29,461 nucleotides of DNA from assembly GCA_944372595.1 (NCBI GenBank), contig CALVZT010000001.1, positions 1 through 29,461 on the forward strand. The letters run 5' to 3'. This document shows positions 1 to 8,421 of this stretch, piece after piece. The stretch is from an uncultured Clostridia bacterium (GTDB taxonomy: Bacteria; Bacillota; Clostridia; Christensenellales; UBA1242). The position numbers were made by a program, and so were the translations under genes. The notes under the pieces are model-generated. The model saw only the letters and a list, made by a program, of their open reading frames with translations. It was not told where the DNA came from and did no database searches. Position 1 is the stretch's first letter. Each line of letters begins with the position of its first letter.

Positions 1-843
1 TTTCATTAACATTGCCATTGTTATTGCACACATAATATTTTCAATGTTGTGTCTGCCTAATAATTTAATATCTTTAACATCAATTATTTTTGTAGTCTTT
101 TTGTCGCTAAAATATATTGTGTTATCTATACAATATGTACCTTTTAATTTTTCAAAACCAAAATAATATCTTTGAGCAGGCGAAATAATTTTTTGAGAAA
201 TGTTACAATCTTTATTTAGTACAAGATAATCATGTATTGTCATATTTTTAGCAATTTTGTATTTAGCACTTATGTAATTTTTGAAGGTTTTATGAAAGTC
301 CAAATGATCAACTGTTATGTTTGTAATAGCGGCAATATGCGGTTTGAATCTATCAATATTTTCTAATTGAAAACTACTAACTTCACACACAAAAGCATCT
401 TTTTTTGTTTGCTTTGATATTACAGAACTAACAGCAACTCCAATATTTCCCGCAACAGTTACGTGTCTTTTGGCACAACTTACGATATGACCTAATATGC
501 TTGTTGTTGTCGTTTTGCCATTTGTACCAGTAATAGCATAAAAAGCATTTTTGCAATTACGGTATGCAAATTCGAGTTCGGGCATTACTTGTACACCTTT
601 GCTAATTGCATATTTTAATATCTCATTGATTTTAACAGATGGACTTATAACTATAATATCCATCGACTTTGCAATCTGTTTGGTCATTTTTTCAATTACA
701 AAAACATTATAATTTTGAGCCCATTCTTTATTAACACCGTTATCGTCAAACAAAAATATGAGGTTGGACGTATCAAGTAGATAAGAAAGTACCCCTCTAC
801 CACTTTTGCCAAGTCCCCATATTAAAACTTTTTGATTTTTCAT
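1..843 (-). CDS. murD: UDP-N-acetylmuramoyl-L-alanine--D-glutamate ligase, C-terminus off the window
   Basis: MurD adds D-glutamate to UDP-MurNAc-L-Ala in the cytoplasm, the second amino-acid step of peptidoglycan precursor synthesis. The 281 visible codons begin MKNQKVLIWGLGKSGRG, an N-terminal Rossmann-type UDP-binding segment with a glycine-rich turn. They continue to a Mur-ligase ATP loop GTNGKTTT (about residues 106-113), AGNIGV, and a C-E-V-S-S-F-Q-L segment followed by NITVDHLD, all typical of MurD rather than MurE or MurF. The ATG lies 3 bases after the mraY stop, with AAGGTGA as ribosome binding site inside the mraY tail, so translation is probably coupled. The 3' end, including the C-terminal domain, is beyond position 1. 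Identification is firm. Confidence 0.95.
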   Translation of the reverse strand, partial: MKNQKVLIWGLGKSGRGVLSYLLDTSNLIFLFDDNGVNKEWAQNYNVFVIEKMTKQIAKSMDIIVISPSVKINEILKYAISKGVQVMPELEFAYRNCKNAFYAITGTNGKTTTTSILGHIVSCAKRHVTVAGNIGVAVSSVISKQTKKDAFVCEVSSFQLENIDRFKPHIAAITNITVDHLDFHKTFKNYISAKYKIAKNMTIHDYLVLNKDCNISQKIISPAQRYYFGFEKLKGTYCIDNTIYFSDKKTTKIIDVKDIKLLGRHNIENIMCAITMAMLMK

Positions 844-846
844 ACA

Positions 847-1839
847 TCACCTTATAATATTTATTAATATACAACCGATAGCAATTATGGTTGTTATAAT
901 AATATATATGGTAACAATTTTACTTTCATTACAACCTTTTTTTTCAAAATGATGATGAAGAGGTGCCATAAGAAATATTCTTCTTTTTGTGCGTTTATAA
1001 TGGAGTACTTGAATAATAACCGACAAACTCGACACGACATACATCACCCCAAGAATGATAATATACAAACTATAACTACTAAGTATTCCAACTGCCCCAA
1101 CCAATGCTCCAATTGCCATCGAGCCAGTATCACCCATAAATATTTTTGCCTTATAACTATTAAAACAAAGAAAGCCAATAAGTCCACCGGCCATTGCTCC
1201 ACAAACGACAATTATATTACCAAGTTGCAAAGCATAATCACTGGTTACTAAACCACTTGTTGCAAATAGCGACAAAAGTATACCAAATCCAATAAAATAT
1301 ACAGCACTTACTCCCCCTGCTAGTCCATCAAGTCCATCAGTTAAGTTAACACTATTTGATGTTGCGAGAATTACGATAATTGTATATGGTATCATAAACC
1401 AAGACAATCTTATTAAAATATCAGAAAAAGGTAAATATATCCCCTCAGTCATAGAGTTAGTATAAGCATAAACAGCAATTATGAGGGCAAGTCCAACTTG
1501 TCCAATTATTTTTTGATAAGGGCGAAGTCCAAGATTTCTTTTGCACTTGATCTTAATAAAGTCATCCAAAAATCCAAGCACAGCAAAGCCAAAAAATAGA
1601 GCAAGACACATAAGTGCAAAGTGAAATGAAGCGTCAAAAAATATAACACTCGAAGCTATGGTCGAAAATATAAAAATTATTCCACCCATAGTTGGTGTGC
1701 CTTGCTTTTGAGTATGTGATTCAACATAATGCAATATATTTTGCCCAAATTTTAAACGTTTTGTAAGTTTAATAATTAATGGAGCAACAATCACTGCTAT
1801 AAAAAATGATACTAAAAGTGCAGATAAAAATTTTGCCAC
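847..1839 (-). CDS. mraY: Phospho-N-acetylmuramoyl-pentapeptide transferase
   Basis: MraY transfers phospho-MurNAc-pentapeptide from UDP to undecaprenyl phosphate, forming lipid I in the inner leaflet of the membrane. The 330-residue product has the family's usual length and about ten hydrophobic segments. Diagnostic motifs are the DD pair at 92-93 (LGFLDDFIK), NLTDGLDG at 165-172, GDTGS, and the C-terminal HHHFEKKG histidine motif. The start is GTG, preceded by AGGAG six bases upstream. The stop codon of murE (TAG) is itself part of that Shine-Dalgarno sequence, so the two genes are tightly coupled. It sits between murE and murD as in Bacillus-type dcw clusters. Confidence 0.97.
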   Translation of the reverse strand: MAKFLSALLVSFFIAVIVAPLIIKLTKRLKFGQNILHYVESHTQKQGTPTMGGIIFIFSTIASSVIFFDASFHFALMCLALFFGFAVLGFLDDFIKIKCKRNLGLRPYQKIIGQVGLALIIAVYAYTNSMTEGIYLPFSDILIRLSWFMIPYTIIVILATSNSVNLTDGLDGLAGGVSAVYFIGFGILLSLFATSGLVTSDYALQLGNIIVVCGAMAGGLIGFLCFNSYKAKIFMGDTGSMAIGALVGAVGILSSYSLYIIILGVMYVVSSLSVIIQVLHYKRTKRRIFLMAPLHHHFEKKGCNESKIVTIYIIITTIIAIGCILINIIR

Positions 1840-1848
1840 AATTATCTC

Positions 1849-3258
1849 CTATTTTTTATAATATTCTTTAACAATTTCATAATCGCTAAACGGATATTTG
1901 ATGCCTTTTATCTCTTGATAATCTTCGGCACCTTTACCACAAATCAAGACAATGTCTTTTTTTCTTGCAATATCCATTGCCTTGTAAATTGCAATTTTTC
2001 TATCGGCGATATAATAAGCGTTACCATTAATACCCTCTTTTATATCTTCAATAATTTTTTCTGGATCTTCATCTCTTGGATTATCACTTGTAACAATTAC
2101 GATATCACTAAGTCGCGAAGCGACTTCTCCCATAATTTTTCTTTTCTTTTTATCACGATTACCCCCGCAACCAAAAACTGTAATAATTTTACCTTTACAA
2201 AATTGCTTTACTGATTCTAGTACTTTTTGTAAGCCATCAGGGGTATGTGCATAATCAATGGCGACATGTATTTTACCCGGCACCAATTCCAATCTTCCAT
2301 CAACATGGACTTGCTTTATACCTTTGATTATATCCTTTGTTTTTACTCCTATACTAATTGCGATTGCAGTTGCACACATTGCGTTGTAAATATTAAAATT
2401 GCCAAGTAGTGAAGTTTTTGCTTTATAACTTTTACCATTAATAACCAAATCAAAAACTGTTTTTTTGCTATAATATTTTGCGTTTTTATAACTTATATTT
2501 CCATTGACACCATACGTAATACTTTTGCCTTCTCTTTGTTTGACATAACGTTTGCAATAATCATCATCAACATTAATAGCAATATTTGGACAAGCATTCA
2601 AAAAACTTAATTTTGTTAACGCATAATTGTCCATCGTTTCAAAAAAATCAATATGGTCTTGGGTGATATTAGTTATTGCACCAACTAAAAATTCAATATT
2701 ACTAATTTTACTAAGAGCAATAGCATGGGCTGATACTTCCATTACCACATATTCAACTTGTTTTTTAACCATTTCGGCAAAAAGCCCATTTAACTCAATC
2801 GGATCGGGAGTGGTAAGAGAGCAAAAATATTTTTGCCCCATAATTTTTGCACCATTTGTGCCGATAATGCCGACTTTTTTACCACATTTTTGTAAAATAT
2901 TTGCAACTATGTTAGTAGTTGTTGTCTTGCCATTAGTACCTGTAATACCAATAATTTTCAATTTATTTTGGGGATTGTTATAAAAGTTTGATGCAATTAT
3001 ACTAATTGCTTGTCTTGTGTCTTCAACTAAAATTTGTGGGATATCAACATTTAACTTTTTTTCTACTATTAAAGCAATTGCCCCATTATCAATGGCTTCA
3101 TTTACAAAATCATGGCTATCAACACTAACCCCTTGATAACAAAAGAACAATGAATTTGGCTTTTGATATTTTGAATTTGTCATTAAATTGTCAATCTCTA
3201 AATCTTCAAAATTAATTTTATTACATTGCAAATTTTCAATAATTTTGCTTAATTTCAT
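1849..3258 (-). CDS. murE: UDP-N-acetylmuramoyl-tripeptide synthetase, probably meso-diaminopimelate-adding
   Basis: MurE adds the third amino acid of the peptidoglycan stem peptide in the cytoplasm. The 469-residue protein shows the ATP loop GTNGKTTT (107-114), the MEVSAHA segment (173-179), NITQDHIDFF, DYAHTPDG (335-342) and GCGGNRDKKKR. The substrate-specificity motif reads DNPR (392-395), which in characterised MurE proteins goes with meso-diaminopimelate; lysine-adding enzymes lack the Arg. This predicts an A1gamma-type wall. The start ATG has AAAGGAG six bases upstream, and 13 bases separate it from the upstream pbp stop. murF does not follow. Confidence 0.97.
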   Translation of the reverse strand: MKLSKIIENLQCNKINFEDLEIDNLMTNSKYQKPNSLFFCYQGVSVDSHDFVNEAIDNGAIALIVEKKLNVDIPQILVEDTRQAISIIASNFYNNPQNKLKIIGITGTNGKTTTTNIVANILQKCGKKVGIIGTNGAKIMGQKYFCSLTTPDPIELNGLFAEMVKKQVEYVVMEVSAHAIALSKISNIEFLVGAITNITQDHIDFFETMDNYALTKLSFLNACPNIAINVDDDYCKRYVKQREGKSITYGVNGNISYKNAKYYSKKTVFDLVINGKSYKAKTSLLGNFNIYNAMCATAIAISIGVKTKDIIKGIKQVHVDGRLELVPGKIHVAIDYAHTPDGLQKVLESVKQFCKGKIITVFGCGGNRDKKKRKIMGEVASRLSDIVIVTSDNPRDEDPEKIIEDIKEGINGNAYYIADRKIAIYKAMDIARKKDIVLICGKGAEDYQEIKGIKYPFSDYEIVKEYYKK

Positions 3259-3271
3259 AATTTACTCCTTT

Positions 3272-5155
3272 CTAACCCAGTTTTAATAATATAGTTGAAC
3301 CAACATACAATTTTGTATCAGGAGATGGAAATTGACTGACAACAATACCATCTTCTCCATCTACTTCAAAATAAAATCCTAAACCATTAAGTACGGAATA
3401 TGCTTCGGAGATTGTTTTACCTACCAAGTTAGGTACTGTTACTTGCTCTTGCTCGACAAAATTGCTTGGCTTAATATTTTTGTAATCAAACATTCCACTA
3501 AAAATTTGTTTAGCATAAGGGCTTGCTACAACACTTCCATAATACGCTCCACTACTTGGCTCATCAACACATAATAACATTACATATTCTGGATTATCAG
3601 CAGGATATGTCCCTATAAAACTTGATACATATTTGCCATTAGCGATAACCCCGTTTTCATATTTTTGAGCAGTACCAGTCTTGCCTCCAATTCTATATCC
3701 TTCAACAAAACTCTCTTTACCACCCTTGACACTAACTACCTCTTCCATCATCATATTGATTGTATTAGATGTTTCTTGACTAACAACATTTTTTCTTATA
3801 ATAGTACTTGTTAACTGGGTATCACCAATTTGTTTGACAAAATGTGGCTCGTATAATGTTCCACCATTAACAGCACAACAAACGGCACTAATTAGTTGAA
3901 GTGGAGTCACAGCGACCGCTTGACCAAAGCCAATACGGGCAAGGTCCACATTTTGAACACTATCAATATTCATTAGTATTCCTCCGCTTTCTCCTGCAAA
4001 ATCAACTCCTGTTTTTGAACCAATCCCAAAATTTTGAAGATAATTATATAACTTTTCTTTACCTAATCTAAGAGCAAGTTCCACAAAAACTACGTTACAT
4101 GAATTGCAAAAACCTTCAACAAGTGTTTCACTGCCGTGGCCTATTGTTCTCCAACATTTTATTTTTTGCCCATCAACAATCTTATACCCACTGTCATAAA
4201 ATTTATCTGTTGTTTTGGTTACGTTTTCATTAAGAGCGGCAGCAGTTGTCAATATTTTGAATGTTGAACCTGGCTCATACACGTCAACAATCATCGTGTT
4301 TTTGCTTAATGCATTGAGTGTACTAACGTCGTCACGTGGAAGATTGTTGTTGTCAAGACTTGGCAAACTTGCCATAGCAACAATCTCCCCATTTTTGGCA
4401 TTCATAATAATAGCACTTGCTTGTTTTGGCTTGTGGTCGACCATAATTTGTGCAAGAACATTCTCAACGATTAATTGAATGTTTGCATCGATTGTTAATG
4501 TAATTGTAAGTCCATCTACAGCTGGAATAAATGTATCAAGACTGTTTCCAAGTTCAATTCCTTTAACATCACTCTCAACAAGACTCTTACCATCTACTCC
4601 TTGCAAAAATTTATCATAATACATTTCAAGTCCTGTTTGCCCAATTCCATCAATAGTCGTATATCCAATCACCTTGCTTAACAGACTATTATATGGATAA
4701 TACCGTTTGACATTTTGACTTATATAAATTCCTGGCAAATTTTTATCAACTATTTTTTTTATGGTATTTTCATCAACTTGCATTTTTATTAGGACTTCAC
4801 TGGTTATACTGTTACTTATTTTGTTATATACGGTATCGTAACTTATGTTGAGTACGCTTGATAAATGAGAAGCAACTTCCCCTTTATCAACCACGTTTTT
4901 TGATCTTACATACACATCATAAGTTGTGTAAGACGTTGCAAGTACACTACCTTTTGTATCCAATATATCTCCTCTTTTGGCAACAATTGGTAATGCTCTT
5001 GTCCATTGACTAGACGCCAGAGTTTGCAATTCCTCCGCCTTTATTACTTGCAAAAATATCAATCTGCCTGCAAGTACCAAAAAAACAAAGGTTACTAGCA
5101 TTATTAACGCTAGTAACCTCTTTTGTAATGAAAATATAGAATATTTTAATTGCAC
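3272..5155 (-). CDS. Penicillin-binding protein, class B transpeptidase (SpoVD/FtsI type) with PASTA domain
   Basis: Class B penicillin-binding proteins cross-link peptidoglycan at the septum or spore cortex. The 627 residues start with a short cytoplasmic tail and one membrane anchor (about 13-36). A dimerisation region follows with the RGDILD motif (61-66), then the transpeptidase domain with the catalytic triad motifs STFK (297-300), SCN (352-354) and KTG (492-494). A single PASTA domain (about 571-627) ends the protein. One PASTA domain and this position before murE fit SpoVD; since it is the only PBP in the cluster it may also serve vegetative division (FtsI/PbpB role), so no symbol is given. 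The start is GTG with GAGG five bases upstream; the ftsL stop is 12 bases before it. Confidence 0.93.
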   Translation of the reverse strand: MQLKYSIFSLQKRLLALIMLVTFVFLVLAGRLIFLQVIKAEELQTLASSQWTRALPIVAKRGDILDTKGSVLATSYTTYDVYVRSKNVVDKGEVASHLSSVLNISYDTVYNKISNSITSEVLIKMQVDENTIKKIVDKNLPGIYISQNVKRYYPYNSLLSKVIGYTTIDGIGQTGLEMYYDKFLQGVDGKSLVESDVKGIELGNSLDTFIPAVDGLTITLTIDANIQLIVENVLAQIMVDHKPKQASAIIMNAKNGEIVAMASLPSLDNNNLPRDDVSTLNALSKNTMIVDVYEPGSTFKILTTAAALNENVTKTTDKFYDSGYKIVDGQKIKCWRTIGHGSETLVEGFCNSCNVVFVELALRLGKEKLYNYLQNFGIGSKTGVDFAGESGGILMNIDSVQNVDLARIGFGQAVAVTPLQLISAVCCAVNGGTLYEPHFVKQIGDTQLTSTIIRKNVVSQETSNTINMMMEEVVSVKGGKESFVEGYRIGGKTGTAQKYENGVIANGKYVSSFIGTYPADNPEYVMLLCVDEPSSGAYYGSVVASPYAKQIFSGMFDYKNIKPSNFVEQEQVTVPNLVGKTISEAYSVLNGLGFYFEVDGEDGIVVSQFPSPDTKLYVGSTILLKLG

Positions 5156-5167
5156 AAGTACCTCATT

Positions 5168-5689
5168 TTATCCTCCAAATATGGCAGAAATAAATTCGCA
5201 TACTTTATCGAACCAATTTGTTTCAGTAACATAGTCAACTTTTGAAAGTTTTTCGAGTTTTTTCAACTTTGTTATGTTATTGCTATCAATTTTGCTCATT
5301 CCAATGTCTTCTGGGGTGACACCATTGACATTTGCTAAAATTTCTTCAAGACTATCAAGTTTTGCCTGTTCTACTTCAAGCAAGGCAGATTTTTGAGCAA
5401 TAGATTCCCTATAATTTCCAATTGATACGGCATTGTATATTAGCAATGCCCCAAGCAATACTACAATCGTTGCATATACTGCAATGATAAGTTTCATTCG
5501 CAAACTGATATTAAGATGAGTACGAGTTTTTGCTTTTGCTTCTTGTCTGTCCGCAAGATTAAGTTCAATGGTTTGACTATCAATACGAGCATTGTCAAGT
5601 AATTGACTAAAATCTTGGGTCTTGTAAGAATTGTCAAATTCTTTCAACTCTACATCAACATCGGTATCTAATAAAGTTTTGCTAGACAT
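5168..5689 (-). CDS. FtsL-like cell division protein
   Basis: A 173-residue single-pass membrane protein between rsmH and the PBP gene, the position of ftsL in dcw clusters. FtsL forms a heterotrimer with DivIC/FtsB and DivIB/FtsQ that activates septal wall synthesis. The cytoplasmic N-terminus (1-64) is long and acidic, the transmembrane segment spans about 68-91 (LIIAVYATIVVLLGALLIY), and a short Leu/Glu/Ala-rich coiled coil follows (about 95-120). Primary sequence conservation in this family is poor, so the call rests on topology and position. The ribosome binding site AAAGGAGAG lies about 11 bases from the ATG, a rather long spacing, but no better start is in frame nearby. Confidence 0.72.
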   Translation of the reverse strand: MSSKTLLDTDVDVELKEFDNSYKTQDFSQLLDNARIDSQTIELNLADRQEAKAKTRTHLNISLRMKLIIAVYATIVVLLGALLIYNAVSIGNYRESIAQKSALLEVEQAKLDSLEEILANVNGVTPEDIGMSKIDSNNITKLKKLEKLSKVDYVTETNWFDKVCEFISAIFGG

Positions 5690-5724
5690 TGTATTATACT
5701 CTCCTTTTAATAAGATTAGAACAT

Positions 5725-6654
5725 TTATAACTTCTCGACTACTCTTAATTTTGCTGAGTGACTTCTTTTATTTATCTTTATTTCTTCATTACTTGGAACA
5801 ATAGGTTTTTTTGAAATTAATTTTATTTTTGCTTTGTGATGACATACACAAATTGGTAAATTCTTAGGACACAAGCAATCAGTTGCCTCACTTTTAAATA
5901 CATCCTTAATTATTCTGTCTTCTAGTGAATGAAATGTTAAGACACACATTCTGCCACCGACATTCAAACTATCAATCATTTCTTCGACAACTTCGGCTAA
6001 TTTATCAAGTTCCCCATTAACCTCTATCCTAATTGCCTGGAATATTCTTTTTACTGGGTTATTTGTAAAAACTAATTTGGCTGGAACACAACCCTCAATG
6101 ATTTTTACCAATTGACTGGTAGTTGTGATAGGACTATTTTCTCTACTTTTTACTATATTTTGAGCAATTACCTTCGAAAATTGCTCTTCTCCATATTCGT
6201 AGAAAATTTTTGTTAGTTGCTCTTGACTATAATTGTTAATGACGTATTTTGCATCAAATTCTTGTCTGCTATCCATACGCATATCAAGTTCGCCGTCATT
6301 AACATACGAAAATCCTCTTAATGGATTGTCTAATTGATATGACGATACTCCAAGGTCAATTAATATACCATCAACTTTATTAATTCTATTATCTGCTAGT
6401 ATTTTGGAATAATTTTTGTAATCATCATTTACAAAAATTTTTTTGCATTCACCTTTAAGTCTTGATTTGCTTACTGCAATCGCTTCGCCATCTTTGTCAA
6501 TACCAATTAAGGTCCCTTTGCTAGATAATCTTTTAATAATTTCTTGGCTATGTCCAGCGCCACCAATGGTTGCATCAACATATATACCATCAGGCTTGAT
6601 TGCTAACATATCAATACATTCATTAAGCATAATCGGTATGTGTTTAAATTCCAT
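5725..6654 (-). CDS. rsmH: 16S rRNA (cytosine(1402)-N(4))-methyltransferase
   Basis: RsmH (MraW) methylates N4 of C1402 in the 16S rRNA P site using S-adenosylmethionine. The protein (309 residues from the ATG) shows HIPIMLNECI at the start, the SAM motif DATIGGAGHS, GILIDLGVSSYQLD, the RGFSY/DMRMD segment, FTNNPVKRIFQAIRIEVN, and LTFHSLEDRI near the C-terminus, all hallmarks of the family. The ATG at 6654 lies 11 bases inside mraZ and has AGGTG just upstream. A GTG two codons earlier is in frame but lies within that same Shine-Dalgarno sequence, so the ATG is preferred. Standard second gene of the dcw operon. Confidence 0.96.
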   Translation of the reverse strand: MEFKHIPIMLNECIDMLAIKPDGIYVDATIGGAGHSQEIIKRLSSKGTLIGIDKDGEAIAVSKSRLKGECKKIFVNDDYKNYSKILADNRINKVDGILIDLGVSSYQLDNPLRGFSYVNDGELDMRMDSRQEFDAKYVINNYSQEQLTKIFYEYGEEQFSKVIAQNIVKSRENSPITTTSQLVKIIEGCVPAKLVFTNNPVKRIFQAIRIEVNGELDKLAEVVEEMIDSLNVGGRMCVLTFHSLEDRIIKDVFKSEATDCLCPKNLPICVCHHKAKIKLISKKPIVPSNEEIKINKRSHSAKLRVVEKL

Positions 6655-7069
6655 ACTCACCTAGACTTATTAATAAATTATCATAATCCTTTTGCTTTTG
6701 GTCATAGTAATCATCCCATGATTTTTTATCCCATAGTTCCACACGATTACCAACTCCTACAAAAACAATGTCTTTTTGGATACCTGCCCACACTTTTAAT
6801 GGTTGTGGTAGCAAAAATCTGCCTTGGTTGTCTTCAATAATTTCAGAAGCACTCGAAAGCAATAATCTTAGTGAATCTTGTGCCGGACTAAACATTGGTA
6901 AATCATTTGATTTGTTTAATAAATTATTGAAAGTATTGCTTGGCAAAATATATAGACATTTATGACTACCTTTAATTATTGTCGCATTACTAAGTTCTGG
7001 CTTCAATTTTTTTGGTAATCTTAGTCTATTCTTTTCGTCTATTTGATGATAATAGACCCCAAGCAACAT
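6644..7069 (-). CDS. mraZ: Transcriptional regulator MraZ
   Basis: MraZ is a ring-forming DNA-binding protein that binds repeats upstream of its own dcw operon. The 141-residue product contains two SpoVT-AbrB-type halves, each with the D-x-x-G/N-R-x-x-L-P signature: DEKNRLRLP near residue 11 and DNQGRFLLP near residue 81. The start chosen is the ATG at 7069, preceded by AGGAGG (7081-7076) at six bases and giving MLLGVYYHQIDEK, which aligns with the usual family N-terminus. An in-frame ATG at 7087 would place the Shine-Dalgarno inside the coding sequence and sits at the predicted transcription start, so it is unlikely. First gene of the operon; its end overlaps rsmH. Confidence 0.96.
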   Translation of the reverse strand: MLLGVYYHQIDEKNRLRLPKKLKPELSNATIIKGSHKCLYILPSNTFNNLLNKSNDLPMFSPAQDSLRLLLSSASEIIEDNQGRFLLPQPLKVWAGIQKDIVFVGVGNRVELWDKKSWDDYYDQKQKDYDNLLISLGEYGI

Positions 7070-7091
7070 AAGTATCCTCCTCGACATCTAT

Positions 7092-7121
7092 ATTGTACAA
7101 CATTTTTTTAACCACTTACAA
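7092..7121 (-). promoter_or_regulatory. dcw operon promoter
   Basis: On the minus strand TTGTAA (7121-7116), an 18-base spacer and TACAAT (7097-7092) form a SigA-type promoter. Transcription would begin near 7085, giving a leader of about 16 bases before the mraZ ATG. The -35 lies between and overlaps the hexamers of the AAGTGG repeats, as expected for autoregulation by MraZ. Seen in sequence; activity is inferred. Confidence 0.6.
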
Positions 7122-7136
7122 CCACTTTTGACCACT
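7111..7136 (-). promoter_or_regulatory. MraZ box: three direct repeats upstream of mraZ
   Basis: On the minus strand the hexamer AGTGGT occurs three times at exactly 10-base spacing (plus-strand ACCACT at 7111-7116, 7121-7126 and 7131-7136). The wider unit is AAAAGTGGTY, with the promoter-proximal copy slightly diverged. Known MraZ operators are direct repeats with one helical turn spacing: TGGGN-type in E. coli and AAAGTG-type in Mollicutes. These copies match the AAAGTG type. The array covers the -35 region, so MraZ binding should compete with RNA polymerase. Confidence 0.85.
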
Positions 7137-7194
7137 TTTTTGTTTTTTTTATAAATTTTTTATAAGTTTTTCATATTAAATTTTTACAAAAAAT

Positions 7195-7225
7195 AAAAAA
7201 AATCGACAAAAAAGTGCCGACTTTT
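7195..7225 (-). terminator. Rho-independent terminator after the glycosyltransferase gene
   Basis: On the minus strand AAAGTCGGCA and TGTCGATTTT can pair around the loop CTTTTT (about ten pairs including two G-U), followed by a run of U. An alternative smaller hairpin AAAAGT-CGGC-ACTTTT overlaps it. It separates the glycosyltransferase/phosphoesterase unit from the dcw promoter. Confidence 0.75.
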
Positions 7226-7255
7226 ACAATCAAAAATAATAAAAATTACTTTAAT

Positions 7256-8419
7256 TTATAAACTATTTTTAGTTTCTAATAATGATTTATACCTTTCATA
7301 CGCTTTATCAACTGCTTTGTCCCAAGGAACATACAAATCTTCAAATGCCTTTTGTCCTACCTGCAATAATATTTTATCATTACTTGTAATATCAAACATT
7401 TTTTGAGCATATTTTTGGGCATCATTATCAGCAACAAAACCATTTACTTCGGGGGTTACCGTTCCCGCCGTCACTGCTCCTTCAATAAATAATGTTGGAG
7501 TCCTTTGAGATGCGGCCTCAATTTGTACTATTGAACTCGAATCATATAATGATGGAAATAAAAACAAATCGGCTCTTTTGTAATATTGACTTTTAAGATA
7601 ATCATCGGTTACTTTGCCACACATAATGATTTTGTCTTTTATGCCGCTTTTATCTATATATTTTTCTAATATGCTTCTATCTTGACCGTCGCCTACAAAC
7701 AACATTTTAAAATTGGGATTAAGTTGGTTATACTGGACAAGCGCATCAACAATAAATAATAAATTTTTAACAAGGTTAATTCTTCCTAAGAACAAGAATA
7801 CCTTTTCATTACGTTTTAGATTATATTTCTTATCTAATTCTTGGCAATCATCTTCAATTGGTACTAAGTTTGTTGCGTTATTCATAACAATTGATTTACC
7901 AACATAACCATACTGCTTAAATAATTTTTCAACTTCTTGGTTAACCGCCCAACCCTCATCTGCCATATTAAAAGTCTTCATTATTTTTTTCAATACAATA
8001 TTAGTTATAAGTTTGCTTTTTGTTACTTTATAGATATCTTTTTTAAATTGCGAATGGAATGTTGCAATTGCAACTTTATTATGCTTTTTTGCATATCTAA
8101 ATGCCATTTTGCCCACCCCAAATGGCGAATGTATGTGCACTATGTCTGGATTAAATTCACAAAGTGCCTTTTTGAATTTTTTATCAACGTTTGGTGTAGG
8201 AAGATTATAGTCAAGAAAAAAAACTTTTTTGGACTTGCACCTTACAACTTTATATTCAAAATTATCAACATAATTTTTATCCATAGTTGGACAAAATACC
8301 ATTACATCCACATCGTCTTTTTTATTTAAAATGTGAGCGTAATTATCCACTACATTTACAACTCCATCTATCATTGGATAATATGTATCGATAAACAATG
8401 CAATTTTTATTTTTGACAT
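7256..8419 (-). CDS. Glycosyltransferase family 4 protein (possible glycolipid synthase)
   Basis: A 387-residue GT4, GT-B fold glycosyltransferase with no signal peptide. The N-terminal domain opens with KIALFIDTYYPMIDGVVN, where the glycine-rich loop binds the acceptor or donor, and contains DIVHIHSPFGVGKMA. The C-terminal nucleotide-sugar domain has FLGRINLVKNL and ADLFLFPSLYDSSSIVQIEA. In that last motif the first acidic residue of the family EX7E pair is Asp (D-x7-E). Overall similarity is to diacylglycerol glucosyltransferase-like enzymes that make membrane glycolipids, but the acceptor cannot be read from sequence. It is downstream of the phosphoesterase gene with a gap of two bases; a weak AAGGA lies about 12 bases before the ATG. 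Confidence 0.88.
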   Translation of the reverse strand: MSKIKIALFIDTYYPMIDGVVNVVDNYAHILNKKDDVDVMVFCPTMDKNYVDNFEYKVVRCKSKKVFFLDYNLPTPNVDKKFKKALCEFNPDIVHIHSPFGVGKMAFRYAKKHNKVAIATFHSQFKKDIYKVTKSKLITNIVLKKIMKTFNMADEGWAVNQEVEKLFKQYGYVGKSIVMNNATNLVPIEDDCQELDKKYNLKRNEKVFLFLGRINLVKNLLFIVDALVQYNQLNPNFKMLFVGDGQDRSILEKYIDKSGIKDKIIMCGKVTDDYLKSQYYKRADLFLFPSLYDSSSIVQIEAASQRTPTLFIEGAVTAGTVTPEVNGFVADNDAQKYAQKMFDITSNDKILLQVGQKAFEDLYVPWDKAVDKAYERYKSLLETKNSL

Positions 8420-8421
8420 AA

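Noticed and set aside
949..1251. Plus-strand open frames within the dcw region, including this one and several at 1915-6965
   Set aside because: They lie opposite strongly supported genes, have low-complexity translations without family motifs, and lack ribosome binding sites.
1839..1851. Absence of murF between murE and mraY as evidence of an unusual dcw cluster
   Set aside because: Bacillus has the same murE-mraY-murD order with murF elsewhere, so this is ordinary.
7137..7194. AT-rich stretch upstream of the dcw promoter as an origin or second promoter
   Set aside because: It is a simple T-rich region without DnaA boxes or a convincing -35/-10 pair; at most an upstream promoter element.
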